DNA from: Oscillospiraceae bacterium
GTDB taxonomy: Bacteria > Bacillota > Clostridia > Oscillospirales > Oscillospiraceae
Length of the DNA: 14,276 bases
Direction of reading: 5' to 3'
Assembly (NCBI GenBank): GCA_031255955.1
Contig: JAIRRO010000012.1
Span: forward strand, 1 to 14,276
This document shows, one piece after another, positions 1-6,548 of the stretch (its first letter is position 1; the number at the start of each line of letters is the position of its first letter). The position numbers and the translations under genes were made by a program. Under the pieces are notes generated by a model that had not been told where the DNA came from, did not search any database, and saw nothing but the letters and a program-made list of their open reading frames with translations.

Positions 1-1311
1 CTGCATTTCAAGTATCGCCTGCGCTTGTGTTTCTGAGAGTCCGAAGCGTTCCATCAAGCGCTCGCGCGCGTTGTCATAGCTTTCGCGGATGAGGCGTATC
101 ACCTCATCGATGTTGTCCACCGCGATGCGCAGTCCTTCTAGTAAATGCGCGCGTTCACGCGCGCGTCGCAGGTCATATTCCGAGCGGCGGCGGATTACCT
201 CGCGCTGGTGCGCCAGATATTCGTCCAGTAATCCGCGCAGCGTCATAATGCGCGGCTGCGTTTGGTTTTCCACAAGCGCGAGCATCACGATGGCAAACGT
301 GGTTTGCAGCTGGGTCATTGAGAACAGGCGATTTAGCACCACCTGCTCGTTCGCGTCGCGGCGCAACTCTATGACGATGCGCATGCCTTTTCTGTCCGTT
401 TCGTCGCGCATTGCCGATATGCCGTCTATGCGTTTGTTTTTATACAGCTCCGCGATGCTTTCTATCAGGTTCTTTTTGTTCACCTGATACGGCAGCTCTG
501 TTACGATTATCGCTGTGCGTCCCTGTCCGAATTCCTCAAACTCTGTTTTTGCCCGCAGTCTGACGCGTCCGCGCCCCGTGGCGTAGGCGGCGCGTATGCC
601 CGCGCGTCCCATTATCGTGCCGCGCGTGGGGAAGTCGGGTCCTTTTATGTGCTCCATAAGGTCGTCCAGCGTGGCGTCGCTATTCTCCAGCACGCATATC
701 GCGGCGTTTATAACCTCTGTCAGGTTGTGCGGCGGGATGTTCGTCGTCATACCGACGGCGATACCGGACGAGCCGTTGACCAACAGATTCGGGAAGCGCG
801 ACGGCAGCACGCGCGGCTCCTTGCGCGTTTCGTCATAGTTTTGGTCCCAGTCTATGGTGTCCTTATCGATGTCGCGCAGCATTTCCTCTGATATTTTTGC
901 CAGCCGCGCTTCAAGATAGCGCATCGCCGCGGGCGGGTCGCCGTCTATAGAGCCGAGGTTCCCCTTGCCCGCAACGAGCTGATAGCGCACAGAAAAGTCT
1001 TGCGCGAGGCGCACAAGCGCGTCATATATCGAGGCGTCGCCGTGCGGGTGATAATGCCCCATGACGTCGCCGACGGCTGTCGCCGCCTTGTGAAACGGCT
1101 TGTCATATGTCAGCCCCGTTTCGTACATCGAGTATAATATTCGGCGGTGTACAGGCTTTAAGCCGTCGCGCGCGTCGGGCAGGGCGCGCGCTATTATTAC
1201 GCTCATCGCATAGTCGATGAACGAGCCTTCCATTTCCTTTGTCAGGGGGGAGGCTACTATTTTTTGATTTGGAAACGAAATGTCCCTTGTTTCTTCCTTG
1301 CGTTTTGCCAT
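1..1311 (-). CDS. gyrA: DNA gyrase subunit A, 3' part beyond window
   Basis: This is the N-terminal 437 codons of GyrA, the strand-breaking subunit of gyrase, which with GyrB introduces negative supercoils using ATP. The ATG at 1311 follows an AAGGAG site at 1319-1324. The winged-helix breakage-reunion domain is clear: MEGSFIDYAMSVI near residue 27, ARALPDARDGLKPVHRR at 41-57, and the QRDR around HYHPHGDASIYD (86-97). The catalytic tyrosine is Tyr132 in AAMRYLEAR. Two residues are notable: Ala at the position of E. coli Ser83, and Leu instead of the usual Thr right after the catalytic Tyr. The frame runs open to base 1, so the tower and C-terminal beta-pinwheel are outside the window. It lies 149 bp after gyrB in the same direction. 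GyrA rather than ParC is inferred from the gyrB/dnaA context. Confidence 0.97.
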   Translation of the reverse strand, partial: MAKRKEETRDISFPNQKIVASPLTKEMEGSFIDYAMSVIIARALPDARDGLKPVHRRILYSMYETGLTYDKPFHKAATAVGDVMGHYHPHGDASIYDALVRLAQDFSVRYQLVAGKGNLGSIDGDPPAAMRYLEARLAKISEEMLRDIDKDTIDWDQNYDETRKEPRVLPSRFPNLLVNGSSGIAVGMTTNIPPHNLTEVINAAICVLENSDATLDDLMEHIKGPDFPTRGTIMGRAGIRAAYATGRGRVRLRAKTEFEEFGQGRTAIIVTELPYQVNKKNLIESIAELYKNKRIDGISAMRDETDRKGMRIVIELRRDANEQVVLNRLFSMTQLQTTFAIVMLALVENQTQPRIMTLRGLLDEYLAHQREVIRRRSEYDLRRARERAHLLEGLRIAVDNIDEVIRLIRESYDNARERLMERFGLSETQAQAILEMQ

Positions 1312-1318
1312 TGTGCCG

Positions 1319-1393
1319 CTCCTTATTTAATGTGCTGATCGCACGGGGTACGCGCCGATCAATTTAACGTGCATATTGCACGGGGTACGCGCC
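1319..1393 (-). repeat. Imperfect 37-bp tandem repeat in the gyrA leader
   Basis: Two units (1357-1393 and 1319-1356) each begin, on the minus strand, with the identical 16-mer GGCGCGTACCCCGTGC. A 5-base variable loop and GCAC follow, so each unit can form GTGC-N5-GCAC with a conserved stem and different loops (AATAT, GATCA). The units then share TTAAAT-like ends. The second unit runs into the gyrA Shine-Dalgarno site. Confidence 0.85.
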
Positions 1394-1398
1394 TTTCA

Positions 1399-1422
1399 CC
1401 CCACGCGGCAAGCCGCGCGGGG
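1399..1422 (-). other. GC-rich inverted repeat in the gyrB-gyrA gap
   Basis: CCCC-A-CGCGGC, then AA, then GCCGCG-C-GGGG. The stem is about 10 bp with one A/C mismatch and a tight loop. No T-tract follows on either strand, so it is not called as an intrinsic terminator. It could act as an mRNA-stability or processing hairpin between the two gyrase cistrons. Confidence 0.55.
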
Positions 1423-1442
1423 ACCCCGATGCGGGCGCGATG

Positions 1443-1459
1443 GGCGGATAATATCCGCC
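1443..1459 (-). other. Palindrome right after the gyrB stop
   Basis: GGCGGATA-A-TATCCGCC is a perfect 8-bp dyad around one base and begins 1 nt after the gyrB stop codon. As RNA it would fold as GGCGGA/TCCGCC with a 5-nt loop. There is no U-run, so it is more likely a 3'-end stabilising hairpin or a protein site than a terminator. Confidence 0.6.
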
Positions 1460-1460
1460 G

Positions 1461-3410
1461 CTACACGTCTACGTTTACCGCGTATTTTGCGTTGCGTTCT
1501 ATGAATTCGCGGCGTGGTTCGACCTTTTCGCCCATGAGGACGGTGAAGACCTCGTCGGCGCGCAGGGCGTCGTCAAGCTCTATGCGCTTGAGTATGCGCG
1601 TTTCGGGGTTCATCGTCGTTTCCCAAAGCTCATCCGGGTCCATCTCGCCAAGACCCTTGTGCCGCGATATTTCCACCTTGCCGCGTCCGTCCTCCCCGCG
1701 CATTTCGGAGGATATGACGTCGCGCTCAGCGTCAGAGAAGGCATAGCGCGTCGCCCTGCCGCGTGTCAGCTTGAACAGCGGCGGCTGCGCGGCGTACACA
1801 TATCCGCCCTCGACCAGCGGGCGCATAAAGCGGTAAAAGAAGGTCAGCAGCAGCGTGCGTATATGGCTGCCGTCCACGTCGGCGTCCGCCATTATTATCA
1901 CCTTGTGATAGCGCAGCTTTTCCGCGTCAAAGTCCTCTCCGATTCCGGCGCCCAGCGCCGTTATGACGGGCGTCAGCTTTTCGTTGCCGTATACTTTATC
2001 CGCGCGCGCTTTTTCCACGTTTAGCATCTTGCCCCACAGCGGCAGTATCGCCTGAAAGCGCGAGTCGCGTCCGCCCTTAGCGGAGCCGCCCGCGGAGTCG
2101 CCCTCCACGATGTATATTTCCGTAAGCTTCGGGTCTGATTCGTTGCAGTCGGTGAGCTTGCCGGGCAGGCTCATGCCCTCCAGCGCGTTCTTGCGGCGCA
2201 CGCTCTCTCTCGCGCGGCGGGCTGCCTCGCGCGCCTTTGACGCCGTGACGGCTTTGTCGATTATCGCGCGGGCAACGGCGGGGTTTTCCTCAAGAAAAAT
2301 CGTCAGCTTTTCGGAGAGAATGTTGTCCACCAGCGTCCGAATTTCGCTGTTGCCGAGCTTGGCTTTCGTCTGTCCTTCAAACTGCGCCTCTGTCAGCTTA
2401 ACGGAAATGACGGCTGTGATGCCCTCGCGGCAGTCCTCGCCGGAGAGCTTTTCCTCGCCCTTCAGCGCGCCGGATTTCTTACCGTAATCGTTGAGAACAC
2501 GCGTCAGCGCCGTACGGAAGCCCGTTTCGTGCATACCGCCCTCCGGCGTGTGGATGTTGTTCGCAAAGCTGAGCAGCAACTCGTTATAGCTGTCGTTGTA
2601 TTGCATCGCGATTTCAGCCATCGAGTCCTCGCGCTCGCCCGATACATAGATAACCTTTTCGTGCAACGGCGTTTTGTTGCGGTTTATATACGTCACGAAT
2701 TCGCGTATGCCGCCCTCATATGTGAATTCGTCGCGCGTTTCCTGTCCGGGACGCGTATCCTCGGTGGATATGCGCAGCCCCGCGTTGAGAAACGCCTGCT
2801 CGCGCATACGCGTTTTCAGCGTTTCGTAATTGAACACGGTTTCCTCAAAAATATTCGCGTCCGGCTTAAAGAATATCTCGGTGCCTGTCTTGCTTGTGTC
2901 GCCGACGACGGTGATTTCCTGCGTGACGTCCCCGCGCGCGAAGCGCATTTCGTATATTTTGCCGTCCTTGTGAACACGCGCCGTCAGCCATTCGGAGAGC
3001 GCGTTGACGACAGACGCGCCGACGCCGTGCAGCCCGCCCGAGACCTTATATCCGCCGCCGCCGAACTTGCCGCCCGCGTGCAGCACGGTGAACACCACGT
3101 CCAGCGCGGATTTGCCCGTCTGCTCTTGAATATCCACGGGTATGCCGCGCCCGTTGTCGCGCACCTCTATGACGTCGTCCGGCTTGATGAGTACAGAAAT
3201 TTCTGTGCAAAAGCCCGCCAGCGCCTCGTCAATCGCGTTGTCCACGATTTCATACACAAGGTGGTGCAGCCCCGACGCGCTTGTCGAGCCGATGTACATC
3301 CCCGGGCGGCGGCGTACAGCCTCCAGCCCCTCCAGTACTTGAATTTGCGACGCGTCATAGTCCGCCGCTTGTCTTTCGATTTCGCCGATTCCGGTGTTGT
3401 TGTCCGCCAT
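1461..3410 (-). CDS. gyrB: DNA gyrase subunit B
   Basis: GyrB is 649 aa here and supplies the ATPase of gyrase. The GHKL ATPase domain shows EIVDNAIDEA (Glu54, Asn58), DNGRGIP (85-91) and GGLHGVG (125-131), with the lysine-loop motif QTKAKLG at 347-353. The Toprim domain has EGDSAGGSAKGGRD (436-449), LPLWGKMLNVEKAR and DADVDG (509-514), the metal-binding acidic cluster. The C-terminal tail ends in the usual ERNAKYAVNVDV style. The ATG follows GGAGG at 3417-3421. The length is typical for Gram-positive GyrB, without the about 170-residue insert of the E. coli protein. It lies 85 bp after remB and 149 bp before gyrA. GyrB rather than ParE is favoured by the dnaA-recF neighbourhood. No sequence-level defect was seen. 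Confidence 0.98.
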   Translation of the reverse strand: MADNNTGIGEIERQAADYDASQIQVLEGLEAVRRRPGMYIGSTSASGLHHLVYEIVDNAIDEALAGFCTEISVLIKPDDVIEVRDNGRGIPVDIQEQTGKSALDVVFTVLHAGGKFGGGGYKVSGGLHGVGASVVNALSEWLTARVHKDGKIYEMRFARGDVTQEITVVGDTSKTGTEIFFKPDANIFEETVFNYETLKTRMREQAFLNAGLRISTEDTRPGQETRDEFTYEGGIREFVTYINRNKTPLHEKVIYVSGEREDSMAEIAMQYNDSYNELLLSFANNIHTPEGGMHETGFRTALTRVLNDYGKKSGALKGEEKLSGEDCREGITAVISVKLTEAQFEGQTKAKLGNSEIRTLVDNILSEKLTIFLEENPAVARAIIDKAVTASKAREAARRARESVRRKNALEGMSLPGKLTDCNESDPKLTEIYIVEGDSAGGSAKGGRDSRFQAILPLWGKMLNVEKARADKVYGNEKLTPVITALGAGIGEDFDAEKLRYHKVIIMADADVDGSHIRTLLLTFFYRFMRPLVEGGYVYAAQPPLFKLTRGRATRYAFSDAERDVISSEMRGEDGRGKVEISRHKGLGEMDPDELWETTMNPETRILKRIELDDALRADEVFTVLMGEKVEPRREFIERNAKYAVNVDV

Positions 3411-3420
3411 TACAGTCCTC

Positions 3421-3442
3421 CGTATTTTTTGCGTATTTTTTG
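3421..3442 (-). repeat. 11-bp x2 A-tract tandem repeat upstream of gyrB SD
   Basis: CGTATTTTTTG (plus strand) occurs at 3421-3431 and exactly again at 3432-3442. On the coding strand this places A6 tracts 11 bp apart immediately before the GGAGG of gyrB (3417-3421). Tracts phased at one helical turn are expected to bend DNA. Nearby genes have comparable duplications at the same position. Confidence 0.9.
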
Positions 3443-3495
3443 CGTTATGCTATAGATTTGATTTAAGCTTGATTTCCACGCTACGCTGTGCTTCG

Positions 3496-3729
3496 CTATA
3501 TTTTTCGCGCCGTCAGTCGCGTCGAGCTTGCCTGCGCCAGAATGTCCCGCTCTGTCATTACGATCAGGGTTTTCGGCAGTCCGTCGGATAGCTGGCGCAG
3601 CCGTCCGGATTTTTCCGCCGCCGAGAGATATTCCCGCGTTTTATGCGACCACGAGACGTTGTCAAGGTCAAAAACGCCTATCACCTCGTCCTCCGGGACA
3701 CCTTCGTCCCGCCCTAAAATCAGATACAT
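3496..3729 (-). CDS. remB: RemB-like DUF370 regulatory protein
   Basis: This small protein of 77 aa matches the DUF370/RemB (YaaB) family in order of motifs: MYLILGRDEGVPEDEVIGVFDLDN, then a TREYLSAAEKSGR stretch, then LPKTLIVMTERD near the end. In Bacillus subtilis RemB lies in the same dnaA-gyrB cluster and is linked with RemA to activation of matrix genes. RemA-type proteins form DNA-binding rings, and the exact role of RemB is less clear. The ATG at 3729 has a near-consensus AGGAGGTG site (3734-3741). It starts 23 bp after the recF stop and is followed after 85 bp by gyrB, so it is probably part of the operon. Membership is recognised by pattern; DNA binding in this organism is inference. 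Confidence 0.88.
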   Translation of the reverse strand: MYLILGRDEGVPEDEVIGVFDLDNVSWSHKTREYLSAAEKSGRLRQLSDGLPKTLIVMTERDILAQASSTRLTARKI

Positions 3730-3739
3730 CAGACACCTC

Positions 3740-3762
3740 CTCAGCCACTTGCTCAGCCACTT
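3740..3762 (-). repeat. 11-bp repeat at 12-bp spacing across the recF stop and remB SD
   Basis: CTCAGCCACTT (plus strand) is at 3740-3750 and 3752-3762. The copy nearer recF contains the recF TGA stop (3753-3755), and the other copy carries a duplicate of that stop and runs into the remB AGGAGGTG site. This looks like a slippage duplication that lengthened the recF-remB gap. Confidence 0.9.
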
Positions 3763-4883
3763 CCTCCGGTAATTACGCCGCCTTCCACACGCAGTGCCGC
3801 GCCGCCGCCGGAGAGCGCCGTTTCCTCCGGCTCGCAGCAGGTGATAATCGTCTGTCCGCCGCGTATCTTACTGAGAACAAATTCCCGCCGCGTCTCATCC
3901 AGTTCGGACAGCACATCGTCCAGCAGCAAAATAGGGATTTCGCCCAGCTCCTCCGTCATCAGCTCCCGCTCCGCGAGCTTCACGGCAAGCGCCGCCGTTC
4001 GCGCCTGCCCCTGTGAGGCGAAGGCGCGCGCGGGAACCTCGTCTATCGCCAGCTCCGCGTCGTCGCGCTGCGCGCCCACAAGGCACGTCCCGGAGGCAAT
4101 TTCGTGCTCGCGGTGCTCGCGCTGCCGCGCCTCCAGCGCCGCCGTGATGGCGCGTATCTCCTCCGCCGCGGGGGCGGTGCCGTCCGTCTCCGCGCCGCGC
4201 TCTGTCTTATATCGCAGCGTTAACGTCTCGGCTCCGCCGGAGCATTCGCGGTGAACGCGCGCGGCTGCTTCGGCAAGCTTTTTGACAAAGGACGCGCGAT
4301 AGAAAATCAGCCTTGCCCCAAAGCGGCACAGTCCGTGGTTGTAATCGTCCAGCGCCTCGAGCAGCGAGGGCTTTTCGCGGCAGTCGCGCAGGATTTTCAG
4401 CTTACCGGCATAAAGCCTGTTAAAGCTGCCGAGCGCCGCGGCATACGCCGGACGAAGCTGTGAGATGCAGGCGTCAAGCTCCGCTCGTCGCCGCGCCGCG
4501 CCGCCGCGGACAAGTTCTAAATCCTCCGGCTCAAACATCACCGACGCCGGCATCCCCGCGCGTCCGTCGGCACGTGTGAGCTTCACGCCGTTTCGGCGCG
4601 TCTCGCGCCGCCGCGAACGGAAAAGGCGCAGCTCAAGCGTAATTTCGCGTCCGAAGGCTTGTCCGTGCGCCGTGAGGCGCGCCGTGTCGCCGTCAAAGCG
4701 TATCATATCGCGGTCGCGCGCGCCGCGGTGAGAGCGCCCGCTGGACAGCAGATACACAGCCTCCAGCAGATTCGTCTTCCCCTGCGCGTTGCGCCCGAAG
4801 ATGACGTTTGCCCCGGGTGAAAGCTCCGCGCGCGCCGCGCCGTAATTGCGGAAGCCTTCCAGCTCAAGCGATTGCAAAATCAT
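3753..4883 (-). CDS. recF: DNA replication and repair protein RecF
   Basis: RecF is an SMC/ABC-type ATPase of 376 aa that binds gapped DNA and, with RecO and RecR, loads RecA. Walker A is GRNAQGKT (30-37), preceded by the characteristic LEGFRNY (8-14). The ABC signature is SQGQART (290-296), and Walker B with D-loop is ILLLDDVLSELD (318-329). The family motif MFEPEDLELVRGG is present at 116-128. It starts at an ATG only 15 bp after the S4-domain gene, with a weak ribosome site (GTGAGAGC), so translation may be coupled. The stop codon lies inside a short duplicated sequence. Length and motif order are normal, and the position between the S4 gene and remB is the classical one. Confidence 0.97.
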   Translation of the reverse strand: MILQSLELEGFRNYGAARAELSPGANVIFGRNAQGKTNLLEAVYLLSSGRSHRGARDRDMIRFDGDTARLTAHGQAFGREITLELRLFRSRRRETRRNGVKLTRADGRAGMPASVMFEPEDLELVRGGAARRRAELDACISQLRPAYAAALGSFNRLYAGKLKILRDCREKPSLLEALDDYNHGLCRFGARLIFYRASFVKKLAEAAARVHRECSGGAETLTLRYKTERGAETDGTAPAAEEIRAITAALEARQREHREHEIASGTCLVGAQRDDAELAIDEVPARAFASQGQARTAALAVKLAERELMTEELGEIPILLLDDVLSELDETRREFVLSKIRGGQTIITCCEPEETALSGGGAALRVEGGVITGGSG

Positions 4884-4898
4884 ACCGCGCGGGCGCTC

Positions 4899-5147
4899 TC
4901 ACGCGCCCACAGAGCCGACGCCGGCGGCAGCGGCGGCAACCTCGACGTACAGAACGCGCTTGCCCGCCTCGACGGTCATACCGGGCTTTATCTTCCGTCC
5001 GCGCTGCGTTGCGGGCTCTCCGTCCACAAGCACATCGCCGCTTTGAATCAGCTCCTTCGCCTCGCCGCCTGTCGAGGCGACCCCCGCGAATTTCAACAGG
5101 CTGTCCAGCTTGATAAAATCCTCTTTAATCCCCACGCGCTCAGTCAT
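4899..5147 (-). CDS. yaaA: S4-domain RNA-binding protein (YaaA type)
   Basis: A protein of 82 aa with one S4 domain: IKLDSLLKFAGVASTGGEA (about 11-29), then AKELIQSGDVLVDGE and TQRGRKIKPG. This is the standard small S4 protein found between dnaN and recF in Firmicutes. It is thought to bind RNA, possibly rRNA, but its cellular job is unproven. I chose the ATG at 5147, the sixth codon of a longer frame opening with GTG at 5162, because GTGAGGG sits at the right distance before it and MTERVGIKEDFIKLD is the family-like beginning. It overlaps the end of dnaN by 8 bp. The C-terminus ends in an alanine/glycine-rich tail (VEVAAAAAGVGSVGA) that looks like unstructured decoration. Confidence 0.9.
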   Translation of the reverse strand: MTERVGIKEDFIKLDSLLKFAGVASTGGEAKELIQSGDVLVDGEPATQRGRKIKPGMTVEAGKRVLYVEVAAAAAGVGSVGA

Positions 5148-6288
5148 CGCCGGAGCCCTCACGCTGCTCTATCTGACCCAGCCGCACGGGCATAATGAGA
5201 TACAGGAAGCTGTCGTCTTCTTTTTCGCCGGAGGTTATGATGCAAATTTTGTTGGGGGCGGTGAGGGCAAGCTTTAATGTGTCGGAGGGGGCAACCTTTA
5301 ACGTCTCCACCAGATAGCGGTTGCTGAAGCCGATTTCAAGCTTTTCGCCGTCGCCGTCTATGGCGCACTCGTCAGAGGCGTTTCCGATGGCTGAATTTAC
5401 GGTGAGAAACAGCGTTCCGTCGCCGAACACGCACCGCACGGGGCTTCTTGCCTTGTCGTTGATAATCAGCGCGACGCGCTCGACGGCGTCGCACACCTCG
5501 CGGCGCGACACGGTGATTTCGTATTTGCTTGTCGCCGGAACGGCTGTGCGATAATTTACATAGTCGCCCACCAGGCGGCGCGATATGAGCAGCGTTTCGC
5601 CGTTTTTGAAGGTGACGTGCTTTTCCCCGACGATAATTTCTGTTTCGTCCTCCGGGGAGGCTTGCGCCAGAATCTTTTCCACCTCTGAAAGCGCCGAGCC
5701 CGGCACGACAAAGGAATTGCTTTCAGTTTCGCTTGATAATTCCTCGCGGCGCATCGCCAGATGGAACCCGTCGGACGCCACGATGGTAAGCGTTGTTTTC
5801 TCAGTTTCAAACATCGCGCCCATATACAATGGCTTTGTCTCGTCGGTCGCCACGGCGAACAGCGTGCGCGTCAGCATATCGCGCAGCAGCGGAGCGCTTA
5901 TCTTCATCGTCGTTTGCCCCTCTGTTCCCGGCAGGGCGGGGTAATCCTCCGCCAGCGAACCGATAAGGTTATATGAAGCCACGCCGCTTTCAATCTTCAC
6001 GCGCGTCCCCGCGCTGACCGATACGGATACCTCGTCGCCGGGCAGACGTCGGATTATATCCCCGAACAGCCGCGCGTTTAATATGACGGCGCCGCTCTCG
6101 GAAACACGCGCCTCGCGCTCGGACACTATGCCTGTTTTAAGGTCATAGCCCGTGACGCGCACAAAGCCGCGCTCCGTCGCCTCGATAAGCAGACCCTCCA
6201 GCGCCGGAACGGGACTTCTCGGCGCCGTTGCCCGCGCCGCCGTCGTCGCCGCCGAAACAAGAGTATCCTTATCACATAAAAACTTCAA
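5140..6288 (-). CDS. dnaN: DNA polymerase III beta subunit (sliding clamp)
   Basis: DnaN (382 aa) forms the ring-shaped dimer that tethers the replicative polymerase to DNA. It shows the clamp pattern: MKFLCDKDTLVSAATTAARATAPRS at the start, GLLIEATERGFVRVTGYDL, DGFHLAMRR in the middle domain, and LYLIMPVRL near the end. Most clamps stop at or just after MP(M/V)RL; this one carries 12 further residues (GQIEQREGSGDD) because its frame runs into the next gene by 8 bp. The start is TTG at 6288. An in-frame TGA lies only two codons upstream, and AAAGGATG lies at suitable distance, so no ATG or GTG start is possible. It lies 260 bp downstream of dnaA across the putative origin. Confidence 0.97.
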   Translation of the reverse strand: MKFLCDKDTLVSAATTAARATAPRSPVPALEGLLIEATERGFVRVTGYDLKTGIVSEREARVSESGAVILNARLFGDIIRRLPGDEVSVSVSAGTRVKIESGVASYNLIGSLAEDYPALPGTEGQTTMKISAPLLRDMLTRTLFAVATDETKPLYMGAMFETEKTTLTIVASDGFHLAMRREELSSETESNSFVVPGSALSEVEKILAQASPEDETEIIVGEKHVTFKNGETLLISRRLVGDYVNYRTAVPATSKYEITVSRREVCDAVERVALIINDKARSPVRCVFGDGTLFLTVNSAIGNASDECAIDGDGEKLEIGFSNRYLVETLKVAPSDTLKLALTAPNKICIITSGEKEDDSFLYLIMPVRLGQIEQREGSGDD

Positions 6289-6314
6289 TTGAATTCATCC
6301 TTTCGTCGTCCGCT

Positions 6315-6337
6315 ATGAAAAAAGTTCTTTTTTTCAT
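6315..6337. repeat. A/T-rich hairpin in the origin region
   Basis: ATG-A6-G, then TT, then C-T7-CAT forms an almost perfect dyad with one extra T, at the left edge of the very AT-rich stretch 6316-6366. It lies in the dnaN leader and in the proposed unwinding region, so it may affect either dnaN mRNA or origin opening. Confidence 0.6.
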
Positions 6338-6445
6338 ATATAAAGAATATAAATAATAATTTAGCAGGAATCGTAGTAGGGGGCGAAAAATGTTGAAAAG
6401 GGGTAAAACACCTAGAGGGGACAGGGAAAATTCTCAACATAGGGT

Positions 6446-6454
6446 TGTGGATAA
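6446..6454 (-). promoter_or_regulatory. Perfect DnaA box
   Basis: On the minus strand it reads TTATCCACA, the consensus R1-type DnaA box. A weaker match in the other orientation (TTCTCAACA, 7 of 9) lies just before it at 6431-6439. Confidence 0.85.
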
Positions 6455-6529
6455 GTGCGCCGCCCGAGAGGGTCTGTTGTGGAGAGCTTAGCCCGGGGAC
6501 TGCTTTGCACAAAAAGCTAAGGTGGAAAC

Positions 6530-6538
6530 TGTGGATTA
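6530..6538 (-). promoter_or_regulatory. Near-consensus DnaA box
   Basis: TAATCCACA on the minus strand matches 8 of 9 consensus positions. It lies 10 bp beyond the dnaA stop codon and in the same orientation as the perfect box at 6446-6454. Confidence 0.65.
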
Positions 6539-6548
6539 ACGCGGGCGC

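Larger units (their letters stand above)
6316..6538. other. oriC: Candidate chromosomal origin (oriC) between dnaA and dnaN
   Basis: The dnaA-dnaN gap carries the parts of a Firmicutes-type unwinding origin. From left to right there is an AT-rich block (6316-6366), a TAGTAG pair (6374-6379) resembling DnaA-trios, a short G-rich run, a weak DnaA box TGTTGAAAA (6391-6399), a perfect box TGTGGATAA (6446-6454) and a one-mismatch box TGTGGATTA (6530-6538). The order AT-rich, trio, GC-rich, box is the one described for the B. subtilis basal unwinding element. That it is the functional origin is inference, and GC-skew over the whole genome would settle it. Confidence 0.72.

Noticed and set aside
1399..1422. 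Intrinsic terminator after gyrB
   Set aside because: The hairpin is strong but lacks a T-tract, and gyrA follows in the same direction with no promoter seen between.
2529..3455. 308-residue plus-strand open frame opposite gyrB
   Set aside because: It is a shadow of the GC-rich gyrB gene: no family-like motifs and no supported ribosome site, while gyrB itself is certain.
6285..6512. 75-residue minus-strand frame in the dnaA-dnaN gap
   Set aside because: It runs across the DnaA boxes and AT-rich block, has no family motif and no good ribosome site, and ends inside the dnaN start.
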